In this document: piece by piece, positions 1 to 8,000 of the stretch
Numbering within the stretch: position 1 is the stretch's first letter
Layout of the letters: each line of letters begins with the position of its first letter
From: Fibrella forsythiae
GTDB taxonomy: Bacteria; Bacteroidota; Bacteroidia; Cytophagales; Spirosomataceae
Direction: 5' to 3'
DNA: 64,000 bases
Assembly: GCF_017353175.1 (NCBI RefSeq)
Contig: NZ_JAFMYW010000013.1
Location: forward strand, 1 to 64,000
Position numbers and translations under genes: made by a program
Notes under the pieces: generated by a model
What the model saw: the letters and a program-made list of their open reading frames with translations, nothing else
Database searches by the model: none
What the model was told of the DNA's origin: nothing

Positions 1-633
1 CTGGTATTGTGGTACAGCGAACGACCGACAGGGTGCACCATCACCCGAGTATTGTGGAATGGAAATGCGGTATGAGAGGCTATCGCCATCTGGGTCATAG
101 GCCGCCGGGTTATGGCAGTATTTCTGGCCAATACGGGCCGAGTCGACCGGTGGGTTGAGCAGAATCGGATTGGTATTGAAGCCCAGCGCTGCGTTGGCCG
201 AGATAGTGGTTGTGACGAAAAAGCTAACATTCTGCGACGCGCCATTCTGTATGTTTCGCGTGCCGTCATTCCGGTTTACAACCCTGGCCGAGATTGAATA
301 CACACCCGGACCCGGGTATGTATACGTTGTCCGGTATATGTTGATCGACGTACCCCTGTTCAAGGATCGAATGGGTAAAATACGCGGAACTTCCCGACTG
401 GTTCCATCACCAAAACAAAACAAGGCGTTGTCGGCAGCCTGTGCTGCTCCCGCTCCACCTATAATATCGTAATAGGCAGTGAGGGTAATCTCATATGTAA
501 TGCCATTAGCACTCGGTATACGCCTCGTGGTAATCTCACCAGCCCGTACGTGGGTAGCCTGTACCACATTAGGCAGCAACAGGCCAATACCCAGCAACAT
601 GGCCAGCAGCCAGCCAGTATAACTCGATCTCAT
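1..633 (-). CDS. Secreted surface protein, N-terminal part (runs off window)
   Basis: Translating the minus strand from an ATG at 631-633 gives an open frame of 211 codons to the window edge without a stop, so only the N-terminus is present. Residues about 6-26 form a hydrophobic signal peptide ending near VVQA. The mature start ATHVRAGEI resembles the HIVGGE-type beginning of large Bacteroidota surface proteins that carry PKD-like domains and a C-terminal sorting domain (family knowledge). A PDGDSLSY motif, typical of cadherin/Ig-like repeats in such proteins, lies near residue 185. The sorting domain, if present, is outside the window. The gene lies downstream of the carboxyltransferase on the same strand, separated by a long hairpin, so it is probably a separate transcription unit. 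The reading frame and secretion are well supported; the family assignment is inferred. Confidence 0.75.
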   Translation of the reverse strand, partial: MRSSYTGWLLAMLLGIGLLLPNVVQATHVRAGEITTRRIPSANGITYEITLTAYYDIIGGAGAAQAADNALFCFGDGTSREVPRILPIRSLNRGTSINIYRTTYTYPGPGVYSISARVVNRNDGTRNIQNGASQNVSFFVTTTISANAALGFNTNPILLNPPVDSARIGQKYCHNPAAYDPDGDSLSYRISIPQYSGDGAPCRSFAVPQYQ

Positions 634-696
634 ATATATGGGTAGTCGTTTTACTAATGAACGATTTTGACCGTCAAAAAGATATGACTCTAAAAG

Positions 697-800
697 GGAG
701 TTTACTGTTTGCCGTTTACCGTCTTCTGTTGCGCTGCTATATAACGATGCTGTAACTAAGCAAAGCAACAGAAGACAGTAAACAGCAAACAGTAAACTCC
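697..800. terminator. Long inverted repeat (36-bp arms) after the carboxyltransferase gene
   Basis: Arms 697-732 and 765-800 are complementary over 36 positions with two mismatches, around a 32-nt loop. The left arm is built of related short words (GTTTACTGTTTGCCGTTTACC). The right arm ends directly at the stop codon of the minus-strand gene beginning at 801, so a terminator or mRNA 3'-end role is likely. The stem is far longer than a normal intrinsic terminator. Confidence 0.75.
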
Positions 801-2360
801 TTACAGCGGTATATTTCCGTGCTTTTTGCGCGGTAGCGTGGCCACTTTGTTTTCCAGCATTTGAAACGCCCGCATCAACTTTTGTCGGGTCTCTTCGGGG
901 TAAATTACCTCGTCGACGTAGCCACGGTGGGCGGCCCGATACGGATTGGCGAACTTCTCAGTGTACTCCTGCACTTTCTCCTGAAGTTTAGCCTGTGGGT
1001 CAGCGGCTTCAGCAATTTCCCGCTTGAAAATAATTTCGGCCGCCCCACTGGCGCCCATTACGGCAATCTCAGCCGATGGCCAGGCGTAGTTCAGATCAGC
1101 CCCAATATGCTTTGAATTCATGACGTCGTAGGCTCCTCCGTAGGCTTTACGCGTAATGACTGTTACGCGTGGCACGGTGGCTTCGCAGAAGGCATACAAT
1201 AGTTTAGCGCCGTTGGTAATGATGCCGTTCCACTCCTGATCGGTGCCGGGCAAAAAGCCAGGTACGTCTTCCAGCACAAGAATAGGTACGTTGAAGCAGT
1301 CGCAAAAGCGGACAAATCGAGCGGCTTTGGTGCTCGCCTGAATATCGAGTACCCCCGCCAGAACGGCTGGCTGGTTGCCCACCACCCCAATACTCCGCCC
1401 GCCGATACGGGCAAAACCTACCACAATATTTTCGGCGAAGTTCTTGTGCACCTCCATGAACGAATCAGCATCCACCAGCGCGTCAATCACTTCGCGCATG
1501 TCGTACGGCTGATTCGGGTTTTCGGGAATAATGGTGTTCAGCTCCGGCCGACTTTCGCTCTCCGAGGCCTCATACGGCAGCATGGGCGGCTGGTCTTCGC
1601 AGTTCTGTGGAATATAGCTCAGCAACTGCTTGATATGTTGAATACAGGCCAGTTCGTTGGCGCACGAAAAATGCGTTACGCCCGACTTGGTGCTGTGCGT
1701 ACTGGCACCACCCAACTCTTCGGCCGTCACCTCTTCGTGGGTCACGGTTTTCACGACGTTGGGCCCGGTCACGAACATATAGCTTGTGTTCTCGACCATG
1801 AAAATAAAATCCGTGATTGCCGGGCTATACACGGCTCCACCCGCACACGGCCCCATAATGGCCGATAACTGCGGAATAACGCCCGATGCACGTGTATTCC
1901 GGTAGAAAATATCAGCATAGCCAGCCAGCGACAATACACCTTCCTGGATACGGGCCCCGCCTGAATCATTAAGCCCAATAACCGGTGCTCCATTTTGCAG
2001 GGCAAGGTCCATCAACTTACATATCTTCTCTGCATGCGTTTCCGAGAGGGCACCGCCAAACACGGTAAAATCCTGCGCAAACACGTAGACCAATCGGCCA
2101 TTTACGGTGCCGTAGCCCGTGACCACACCATCGCCCAGATAGTATTCTTTATCGAGTCCAAAATCTTTGGTACGGTGCATTACAAACTTCCCGATCTCTT
2201 CAAATGAACCTTCGTCGACCAGGAGCGCAATGCGTTCGCGGGCGGTTAGCTTTCCTTTCGCGTGCTGAGCGTCGATACGTTTCTGGCCTCCCCCTAGCAG
2301 GGCTTCGGCATTTTTCCGGTCAAGGGTGTCCGTGTTTTTGGGCTTGGTTACTGAATTCAT
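801..2360 (-). CDS. Acyl-CoA carboxylase carboxyltransferase subunit (propionyl-CoA carboxylase beta type)
   Basis: This 519-residue protein has the usual length and both halves of the biotin-dependent carboxyl transferase family. It moves the carboxyl group from carboxybiotin to an acyl-CoA such as propionyl-CoA, giving methylmalonyl-CoA in the cytoplasm. Visible signatures are [12 protein letters not shown] near residue 130 and the glycine-rich GGAV segment near 175 in the N-terminal crotonase-like half, and VPGFLPGT and YGGAYDVM in the C-terminal half. The start at 2358-2360 fits the family N-terminus ([11 protein letters not shown]) and has a TAnnTTTG -7 element 33 bp upstream. The biotin carboxylase and biotin carrier partners are not in the window. 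It could serve as the beta subunit of methylmalonyl-CoA decarboxylase instead; the family is certain, the acyl substrate is inferred. Confidence 0.93.
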   Translation of the reverse strand: MNSVTKPKNTDTLDRKNAEALLGGGQKRIDAQHAKGKLTARERIALLVDEGSFEEIGKFVMHRTKDFGLDKEYYLGDGVVTGYGTVNGRLVYVFAQDFTVFGGALSETHAEKICKLMDLALQNGAPVIGLNDSGGARIQEGVLSLAGYADIFYRNTRASGVIPQLSAIMGPCAGGAVYSPAITDFIFMVENTSYMFVTGPNVVKTVTHEEVTAEELGGASTHSTKSGVTHFSCANELACIQHIKQLLSYIPQNCEDQPPMLPYEASESESRPELNTIIPENPNQPYDMREVIDALVDADSFMEVHKNFAENIVVGFARIGGRSIGVVGNQPAVLAGVLDIQASTKAARFVRFCDCFNVPILVLEDVPGFLPGTDQEWNGIITNGAKLLYAFCEATVPRVTVITRKAYGGAYDVMNSKHIGADLNYAWPSAEIAVMGASGAAEIIFKREIAEAADPQAKLQEKVQEYTEKFANPYRAAHRGYVDEVIYPEETRQKLMRAFQMLENKVATLPRKKHGNIPL

Positions 2361-2392
2361 GTACGCGGCTTAGGTAAAGTATGTGCTGAAAG

Positions 2393-2400
2393 CAAAAGTA
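2393..2400 (-). promoter_or_regulatory. Bacteroidota-type -7 element for the carboxyltransferase gene
   Basis: The minus strand reads TACTTTTG, an exact TAnnTTTG match, 33 bp upstream of the start codon at 2360. No TTTG is visible at the usual -33 distance, so only the -7 half is supported. Confidence 0.45.
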
Positions 2401-2585
2401 GAGTAGAAGCATAACAAAAAATAGACTCAGCCAGCCTGATTCAGGTACGTTAAGGTGCCGAACGAATGGCTTTTTTCAGGGCTTACTGCGATACTGAAGT
2501 GAATTTGCTGCTTTGGTCAGGTAAGGGAATGGCGTTTGCGCCTTTACTGATTGTGTTCACTAATTGATATCAACAACACGGATTC

Positions 2586-4064
2586 ATGAGTCAGACCAAC
2601 CAACCGAACGACGCGTCGCGCCGGAAGTTTCTACAAACCGGCGCCCTGGCCGCTGGTTCGTTCTTCATTGTACCCCGCCACGTATTGGGGAAAGGCTTCA
2701 TTGCTCCTTCTGATAAACTAAACATTGCCAGCGTAGGCTTCGGCGGCAAGGGCGCCAGCGACCTCAACAACTCGTTTAATAACGGCGCCAATAACGTGGT
2801 TGCTCTTTGCGACGTAGACTGGGGGTTACAACGGGTGAAAGAGAATTTTACCAAATTCCCGAACGCCAAACGGTACAAGGATTTTCGCGAAATGCTCGAT
2901 AAGGAAGGCAAAACCATTGATGCCGTAACGGTATCGACCGCCGACCATACGCACGCCGTTGTGGCCATGGCCGCCATGCAGCGCGGAAAGCACGTATATG
3001 TACAGAAACCCCTGACACACAACATCCATGAAGCCCGGATGCTGACCGAAGCTGCCCGTAAATACAAGGTTGTTACGCAGATGGGCAACCAGGGGTCGTC
3101 GAACCCGCAACAGAAGGAAATGGTTGACTGGTTTGATAAAGGGCTGGTTGGCAACGTGCATACGGTGTACCTCTGGACCAACCGCCCTGTGTGGCCCCAG
3201 GGCATTCCGGTACCACAGCCAGCGTCTGAAACACCCGTCGACCTCGACTGGGATCTCTGGCTCGGGCCAGCGCAGAAGGTGGGTTACACGCCTGCTTACC
3301 ATCCGTTCAAATGGCGGGGCTGGTGGAACTTCGGTGCCGGCGCACTGGGCGACATCGGCTGTCACATCATGGACGTTCCATTCCGGGTATTAGGACTGGG
3401 TTACCCCACTCAGGTAGAAAGCAGCATTGGCTCGGTATTCCTGAAAGACTGGACCCCCGAATACATTCCGGAAGGATGCCCCCCCTCATCGCATGTCGAG
3501 TTGCAATTCCCCCAGTCGAGCAAGAACAAGTCGGCGGTGAAGATGGTCTGGCTCGACGGCGGGCTACGTCCATTCCGGCCAGAAATGTTGCCAGCCGGTG
3601 AGCCCTTCCCCGAAAACGGCGAGAACGGCGTTTTCCTGATTGGCGATAAAGGCATGATTGCCTGCGGTATGTACGGCGACAATCCAAAACTGTACACCAA
3701 AAGCGGCGATAAGCGGGAAGCGGCTCCCAAACCAAAAGCAGGAACGGCAGGCACGGTATCGCTCGCCGAAAATGGCCATCAGGTGTTCTGGACAGAAGCG
3801 TGCAAAGCGGGTTTCAACAGCAAAGAGCACAAGGCGCTTACCTCATCATTCGACTTTGCCGGTCCGCTGACCGAGTCGGTACTGATGGGCAATCTGGCTA
3901 TTCGCAGCTACACACTCCGCACGCCCAAAGCCGATGGCAAAGGCTTTAATTACCCAGGCCGCAAGCAGTTGACCTGGGATGGTAAGAATATGAAAATCAC
4001 CAACTTCGACGAAGCTAATCAGTTTGTCTCACGCGACTACCGCGACGGCTGGAAGCTGGTGTAG
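2586..4064 (+). CDS. Tat-exported Gfo/Idh/MocA family oxidoreductase
   Basis: The protein (492 residues) begins with a twin-arginine signal (SRRKFLQTGALAAG, about residues 11-24), followed by an NAD(P)-binding Rossmann segment starting LNIASVGFGGKG. The conserved EKP-type motif of the family appears as VQKPLTHN near residue 142. The C-terminal half carries the GALGDIGCH and GPLTE signatures of the Bacteroidota secreted Gfo/Idh/MocA group. Members dehydrogenate or epimerise sugars and related polyols; export by Tat implies folding with cofactor before transport to the periplasm. A terminator follows at 4085-4124. A paralogue with the same layout lies at 24437-25858. The substrate cannot be told from sequence. 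Confidence 0.9.
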   Translation: MSQTNQPNDASRRKFLQTGALAAGSFFIVPRHVLGKGFIAPSDKLNIASVGFGGKGASDLNNSFNNGANNVVALCDVDWGLQRVKENFTKFPNAKRYKDFREMLDKEGKTIDAVTVSTADHTHAVVAMAAMQRGKHVYVQKPLTHNIHEARMLTEAARKYKVVTQMGNQGSSNPQQKEMVDWFDKGLVGNVHTVYLWTNRPVWPQGIPVPQPASETPVDLDWDLWLGPAQKVGYTPAYHPFKWRGWWNFGAGALGDIGCHIMDVPFRVLGLGYPTQVESSIGSVFLKDWTPEYIPEGCPPSSHVELQFPQSSKNKSAVKMVWLDGGLRPFRPEMLPAGEPFPENGENGVFLIGDKGMIACGMYGDNPKLYTKSGDKREAAPKPKAGTAGTVSLAENGHQVFWTEACKAGFNSKEHKALTSSFDFAGPLTESVLMGNLAIRSYTLRTPKADGKGFNYPGRKQLTWDGKNMKITNFDEANQFVSRDYRDGWKLV

Positions 4065-4084
4065 TGCAATCATTCCGTCAATAC

Positions 4085-4124
4085 AAAGCCCCCTCTTGCC
4101 ATGTACTGAGCTGAGGGGGCTTTT
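4085..4124 (+). terminator. Intrinsic terminator after the Gfo/Idh/MocA gene
   Basis: AAAGCCCCCTC at 4085-4095 pairs with GAGGGGGCTTT at 4113-4123, followed by T. It begins 21 bp after the stop codon of the oxidoreductase. The right arm also overlaps the first codons of the thioredoxin-like remnant. Confidence 0.75.
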
Positions 4125-4539
4125 GTTAGTTACCCCGTCAGGTACGGTTGATGACAAACCGGCACAACTAACGAACCCCCAAAAGGCACGCTACACGCTG
4201 GTCGATTTCTGGTTTAGCCGCTGTGGTGCCTGTATCGATCAGTTTCCAACCCTTAAAACGCTGTTTAGCCAGTACCGACGAACTGATTTTAACGTCGTCC
4301 AAATCTCGATTGATAAGAAAGCGGAGGTGCCCTTGTGGAAAAAGACGATTCAGCAGCATGCACTTCCCTGGCTACAATACCTCGACGAGTCGGGCAAATT
4401 CACGTCCGGCACACTGGCAATCAATGCATTCCCCAGCAATTTTCTGCTCGATCAGCAAGGAAAAATAATTCGCCGGGATGTTCGGATGGACGAGTTGACG
4501 AAGTTCCTTGCTGGCAACGTACCCACGTCAGTGCGATAA
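4123..4539 (+). pseudogene. Headless TlpA/thioredoxin-like fragment
   Basis: The frame encodes a thioredoxin-fold C-terminal domain of the TlpA/AhpC-TSA type: LVDFWFSRCGAC with an intact CxxC redox pair, then the usual LPWLQYLDESG and a cis-proline-like AFPSNFLLDQQGKI stretch. Full-length secreted TlpA-like proteins of this phylum carry a signal peptide and often an N-terminal domain; none is present here. In-frame sequence upstream reads through the terminator hairpin and into the preceding oxidoreductase gene in another frame, so homology starts abruptly around 4129. No ATG precedes the domain; the first plausible initiator is TTG at 4123, inside the terminator arm. I read this as a 5'-truncated remnant, although translation from a non-ATG codon cannot be excluded. 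Confidence 0.6.
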
Positions 4540-4703
4540 CGAGAGACTACTACGTTGGCTGAATTAGTTTGCGGTTTCTGATCTCTTATTTTCGGATTGA
4601 TTAGACATAACTCGGTTAGCTCTACATTTATATAACCAACCAGTTTACCGATTAAGCAATGTACCTTGATAGTAATCTTCACGGTCTGTTTCATATCCAG
4701 CAC

Positions 4704-5468
4704 ATGCGATATTCCCTATTTCAATCACTCCTGCTTATTTCGTTGCTATCAACAGGCGCATATGCTCAGAAAATCTTCGCGCATAATGACTACGAAAAGC
4801 CGCAACCATTGACGAAGGCGATTGAAGCGCGTGCCGATTTCATTGAAGCCGACATTTATCTCCGCAATGGGCAGTTGATTGTGGCGCACATGCCCAAAGA
4901 GGCTGATACCGCCACCCGTACGCTGGAAAACTTGTACCTGAAGCCAATTATCGCCCTGTTCGAACAAAATAAGGGACGCATCAGCTCTGATCGAAAATAT
5001 GCCCCTTCGCTGGTATTCGACGTAAAAGACAAAGTAGAAGACGTACTGCCCAAGTTACTGCCGCTCCTCGAAAATAACCTGGCTGCGTTCAGCCGGTCAG
5101 TTTCGCCGATGGCCGTTCGGATCGTTATCACCGGCAATCGCCCCCGCCCCGAATTCTACCTCGATCAGCCGACGTACCTGTTCTTCGACGGGCGGCCCAG
5201 CGAACTGTATGACGACGAAACAGCCAAACGCGTAGCATTGATCTCCGATAACTTCCGATCATATGCCCGCTGGGACGGTACCGGCGATGTACCTGAAGAT
5301 GATAAGGCGAAGCTAAAGCGAATCATCAAACGCGCCCACGACACGGGTTGCCCCATCCGTTTCTGGAATGCCCCCGACACCCCCGACGCCTGGAAAAAAC
5401 TTTATAAACTCGGCATTGACGTTATCAACACCGATAAAGTAGCCGAGTGCGCCCAGGTGATGAAATAG
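4704..5468 (+). CDS. Secreted glycerophosphodiester phosphodiesterase-like protein
   Basis: Starting at the ATG at 4704 gives a clear signal peptide (hydrophobic residues 5-16, cleavage after AYA) and a protein of 254 residues; an earlier in-frame ATG at 4659 would only add a tail before it. The mature part begins with FAHNDYEKPQPL and continues with FIEADIYL and IVAHM. This is the His...Glu-x-Asp...His pattern of the PI-PLC/GDPD TIM-barrel superfamily, in the form common in Bacteroidota, where HND replaces the HRG of classical GDPD enzymes. It would cleave phosphodiesters such as glycerophosphodiesters in the periplasm. The stop codon directly abuts the stop of the convergent gene at 5469, leaving no space for a terminator. 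The fold is confident, the substrate is not. Confidence 0.8.
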   Translation: MRYSLFQSLLLISLLSTGAYAQKIFAHNDYEKPQPLTKAIEARADFIEADIYLRNGQLIVAHMPKEADTATRTLENLYLKPIIALFEQNKGRISSDRKYAPSLVFDVKDKVEDVLPKLLPLLENNLAAFSRSVSPMAVRIVITGNRPRPEFYLDQPTYLFFDGRPSELYDDETAKRVALISDNFRSYARWDGTGDVPEDDKAKLKRIIKRAHDTGCPIRFWNAPDTPDAWKKLYKLGIDVINTDKVAECAQVMK

Positions 5469-6602
5469 CTACAGCGAATACGCCACTGAGATATTTGAAA
5501 GTGTAGTGGCAGTTGCCTGCACATTGTAGTATGAATAGCCAGGATCAAGGACAGTATCAAGAGCCCAGAAATACTGACCAGCAAGAGAGCCCAACGTTGT
5601 TTGAATGATAAATCGGTCTCCAGCCATATACGCCAGGCCTGCGCTAATGCCTGCTCGAACGTTACGCTGATAAACAGGAGAATCACTCGTTTTATTAAAG
5701 CCGTAACCTACACTGCCCTGAATGAATGGCCGTAGACGCGACGTACCCATATAAGACCGTACAAATGCCTGGGCCGAGGGCGAATACTCGACATATTCGT
5801 TACCACTTTGTGGACGGTTGGCTGAATAGTCCAGCGCTATTCCTAACAGTAGATTGTTTTTGATGAATCGACCTACAGAAATACCCGCCGTTGCCACTTT
5901 TTGATTCTGCTCTGTACCACTACTGCTCTGGCGTGTTGAGGATACATTAGCCAAAGCACCCAGTAACCAACGCCCCGCCCGTGTTTGTGGTGCGTCGAAG
6001 CCACCGTCGGCAGGCTGCGACTGGTTTCCGTTGCCAGTTAGAATGGCAACACCAAAACTGGCATTACTCAAGGCTGTCGGGAAACTATTGCTGATGGAGG
6101 CTTCCACGGCAATCCGGTTTGATAGCGTGTACAGTGCCCCCACCTGACCTACAGCTGTTAATTGCCAGTTTAAACCAGAGGTTGAATACAAATTATTATA
6201 AAACGATTGATTGTTATACGCCTGACGGCCAGCACCCAGCCCACCACCCGCGTAAACAAAAAGCCGATCTAGAACAGGCCAGTAGCGGCGCAGGATCAAG
6301 CCTGCCGATAGATCCATCCCTTCCCCGATGAATGTGGTTAACTGTGTGGCCGTTTTACTATCCGTACGCTGGTAATTCGCGCCTACACTGTAGCCCAGCA
6401 GCCAATTATCCTTAACAAATACCCCTCTATTTAGCTGGAGGCCAGCTGAATAACTGGTGTATTTAGAGTCATCAAACGAAGTCAGTGTCCTATTAAGCGA
6501 CAAGTTAACGCTGCCCGACGTAATGGATTGGCCTTTCTGCGTTTGGGCCAATGAGGGGATTGCGAGGGAACTGGCTAAAAGGAGGGCGTAAAGCTTTTTC
6601 AT
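5469..6602 (-). CDS. Outer-membrane beta-barrel protein, paralogue 1
   Basis: This 377-residue protein starts with a signal peptide (MKKLYALLLASS, cleavage near SLAQ). It consists of alternating polar/hydrophobic strands rich in Gly, Tyr, Asn and Ser, with recurrent aromatic-ended segments such as WLLGYSVGANY and FIQGSVGYGF. The C-terminus (ISVAYSL) resembles the last strand of a barrel. No enzymatic motif is visible. It shares layout with the next gene upstream (6692-7900): signal peptide, strand order and a late FI(I/V)-containing strand, so the two look like an old tandem duplication. A TAGGTTTG -7 element sits 32 bp before the start, suggesting its own promoter. Function is unknown. Confidence 0.75.
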   Translation of the reverse strand: MKKLYALLLASSLAIPSLAQTQKGQSITSGSVNLSLNRTLTSFDDSKYTSYSAGLQLNRGVFVKDNWLLGYSVGANYQRTDSKTATQLTTFIGEGMDLSAGLILRRYWPVLDRLFVYAGGGLGAGRQAYNNQSFYNNLYSTSGLNWQLTAVGQVGALYTLSNRIAVEASISNSFPTALSNASFGVAILTGNGNQSQPADGGFDAPQTRAGRWLLGALANVSSTRQSSSGTEQNQKVATAGISVGRFIKNNLLLGIALDYSANRPQSGNEYVEYSPSAQAFVRSYMGTSRLRPFIQGSVGYGFNKTSDSPVYQRNVRAGISAGLAYMAGDRFIIQTTLGSLAGQYFWALDTVLDPGYSYYNVQATATTLSNISVAYSL

Positions 6603-6634
6603 GACGGGTAAGTTTAGTTGTGTTCTAACGCAAC

Positions 6635-6642
6635 CAAACCTA
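6635..6642 (-). promoter_or_regulatory. -7 element for barrel paralogue 1
   Basis: The minus strand reads TAGGTTTG, an exact TAnnTTTG match, with its 3' edge about 32 bp from the start codon at 6602. The region upstream is A/T-rich. No -33 TTTG is found at the standard spacing. Confidence 0.45.
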
Positions 6643-6691
6643 CCCTTTATTTGACAAATTATGAATTAATATACGTTAATTATAGCAAAAA

Positions 6692-7900
6692 TTATAAAAA
6701 CACGTAGGTCATCGTCAGGGCCGGGCGTAATGACAAACTGACATCCGTGTTGGTGTGCGCGTCACCAGTTTGCTGGTCGTTGCTCCAGTCATGGCCTAGT
6801 CCGGCTAATTCTCCTTCAACAATAAAGCGCGTACCCAACAGGTAAGCCAGCCCAGCGCTGATTCGCCAATTGTAGGCTGCCGCGTGCGACTGTAGCACTC
6901 CATCACCCGACACGCGCTCATCGCTCCAGCCAACGCGCCCCGCCACGTAGGGTCCAAACTGACTTTTCGACAGGTATTTTTTGGCAAACGGTTCAACACC
7001 TATCGACTTGGTCAGGACTGTACCCGTCTGCACCTCTGTAGATGACCGATCGAATTGATTGGTTAATTGCTGCTGCCGAATAGGAACAGCCACGCCTATA
7101 ACCCACCGCTTACCGGGAATATACCCGATCGACGGACTAATAGCGTACTGTTGCGTCACCTGCCGCTGAATGGTTGTAATTTTCTCTGAGCCAGAAATAG
7201 ATTGCTGCTGATTACTTCCCAGTTCAAACGTGCCGCCAAATACCCAGTTGCCTGTCAGCAATTGAGCAGGTGTTTGTTTCGAAGTAAGCACAGATCGCTT
7301 TCCTTTAACATCAGTTAACACAACCAGTCCCAGATTCAGATTAGTGAACGAAACAGGGAACAGGCCAGAGCGGGCACTCAGATCAAGTCCCCAGTGGGTG
7401 TCAATGGCATAAAACAATCCTGCCTGAAACTCCGGTGTTAGTCGCCACTGCGACGACTCCTGTTCAGATACGCTTTGCTGTGTGTTGGTAGTCAATAGGC
7501 GGTTTCGCCCGTATGATACCGCCAGTCCGCCACCAACGTACCCACGCAACGCATTTTTCCCCCAGAAACGGCGTATAAACGGTGTAGCGCCAAAGATGGT
7601 TTGGCGGGAGTCACTGACAGCATCAAAGTTGAATCCTTGCCGCGTCAGGGTACGTACCCGGCTCAGGCGGAGATCGGCACCAACCAGCACATTGTCGCGC
7701 AGGAAAGTCCCTTGCGTTAGGGAAATGGTAAGTGTAGACAGGTCTTCGTTATTCTGGAATAGGCTCGTATTTCCTTTCTGCCAGCCCGCATTCCCTGATA
7801 GCCAACTAACGCCTCTTTCTGTTTGAGCCTGCACAGACTGGAACGTACCCAGGTAGCTTGTTACCAGTAAAAAACCGGCGAAATGTATAGCGTGTTTCAT
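6692..7900 (-). CDS. Outer-membrane beta-barrel protein, paralogue 2
   Basis: The 402-residue protein has a signal peptide ending near SVQAQ, then long runs of amphipathic strands (for example LVGADLRLSRV, GYVGGGLAVSYG and RWVIGVAVPI) and ends in a barrel-like strand, TMTYVFL. It matches its downstream neighbour in general plan rather than in close identity. Such 370-400-residue barrels are frequent in Cytophagales and usually annotated only as outer membrane beta-barrel proteins. Transcription is likely separate from clpC, because a strong terminator lies between the genes at 7945-7979. Confidence 0.72.
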   Translation of the reverse strand: MKHAIHFAGFLLVTSYLGTFQSVQAQTERGVSWLSGNAGWQKGNTSLFQNNEDLSTLTISLTQGTFLRDNVLVGADLRLSRVRTLTRQGFNFDAVSDSRQTIFGATPFIRRFWGKNALRGYVGGGLAVSYGRNRLLTTNTQQSVSEQESSQWRLTPEFQAGLFYAIDTHWGLDLSARSGLFPVSFTNLNLGLVVLTDVKGKRSVLTSKQTPAQLLTGNWVFGGTFELGSNQQQSISGSEKITTIQRQVTQQYAISPSIGYIPGKRWVIGVAVPIRQQQLTNQFDRSSTEVQTGTVLTKSIGVEPFAKKYLSKSQFGPYVAGRVGWSDERVSGDGVLQSHAAAYNWRISAGLAYLLGTRFIVEGELAGLGHDWSNDQQTGDAHTNTDVSLSLRPALTMTYVFL

Positions 7901-7944
7901 TTTTCACATTCGTTGGGTAAATAAAAAGCGTACCCTTACAACGA

Positions 7945-7979
7945 AAAACCCCGGATGGTAATGCACCATCCGGGGTTTT
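7945..7979. terminator. Intrinsic terminator downstream of clpC
   Basis: A perfect 15-bp stem (7945-7959 with 7965-7979) with a 5-nt loop is flanked by A and T runs on both sides. It follows the minus-strand clpC stop codon (8001) and precedes the next minus-strand gene, so it ends the clpC transcript. Confidence 0.85.
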
Positions 7980-8000
7980 GTTTATGAAACGGGAATCCGA

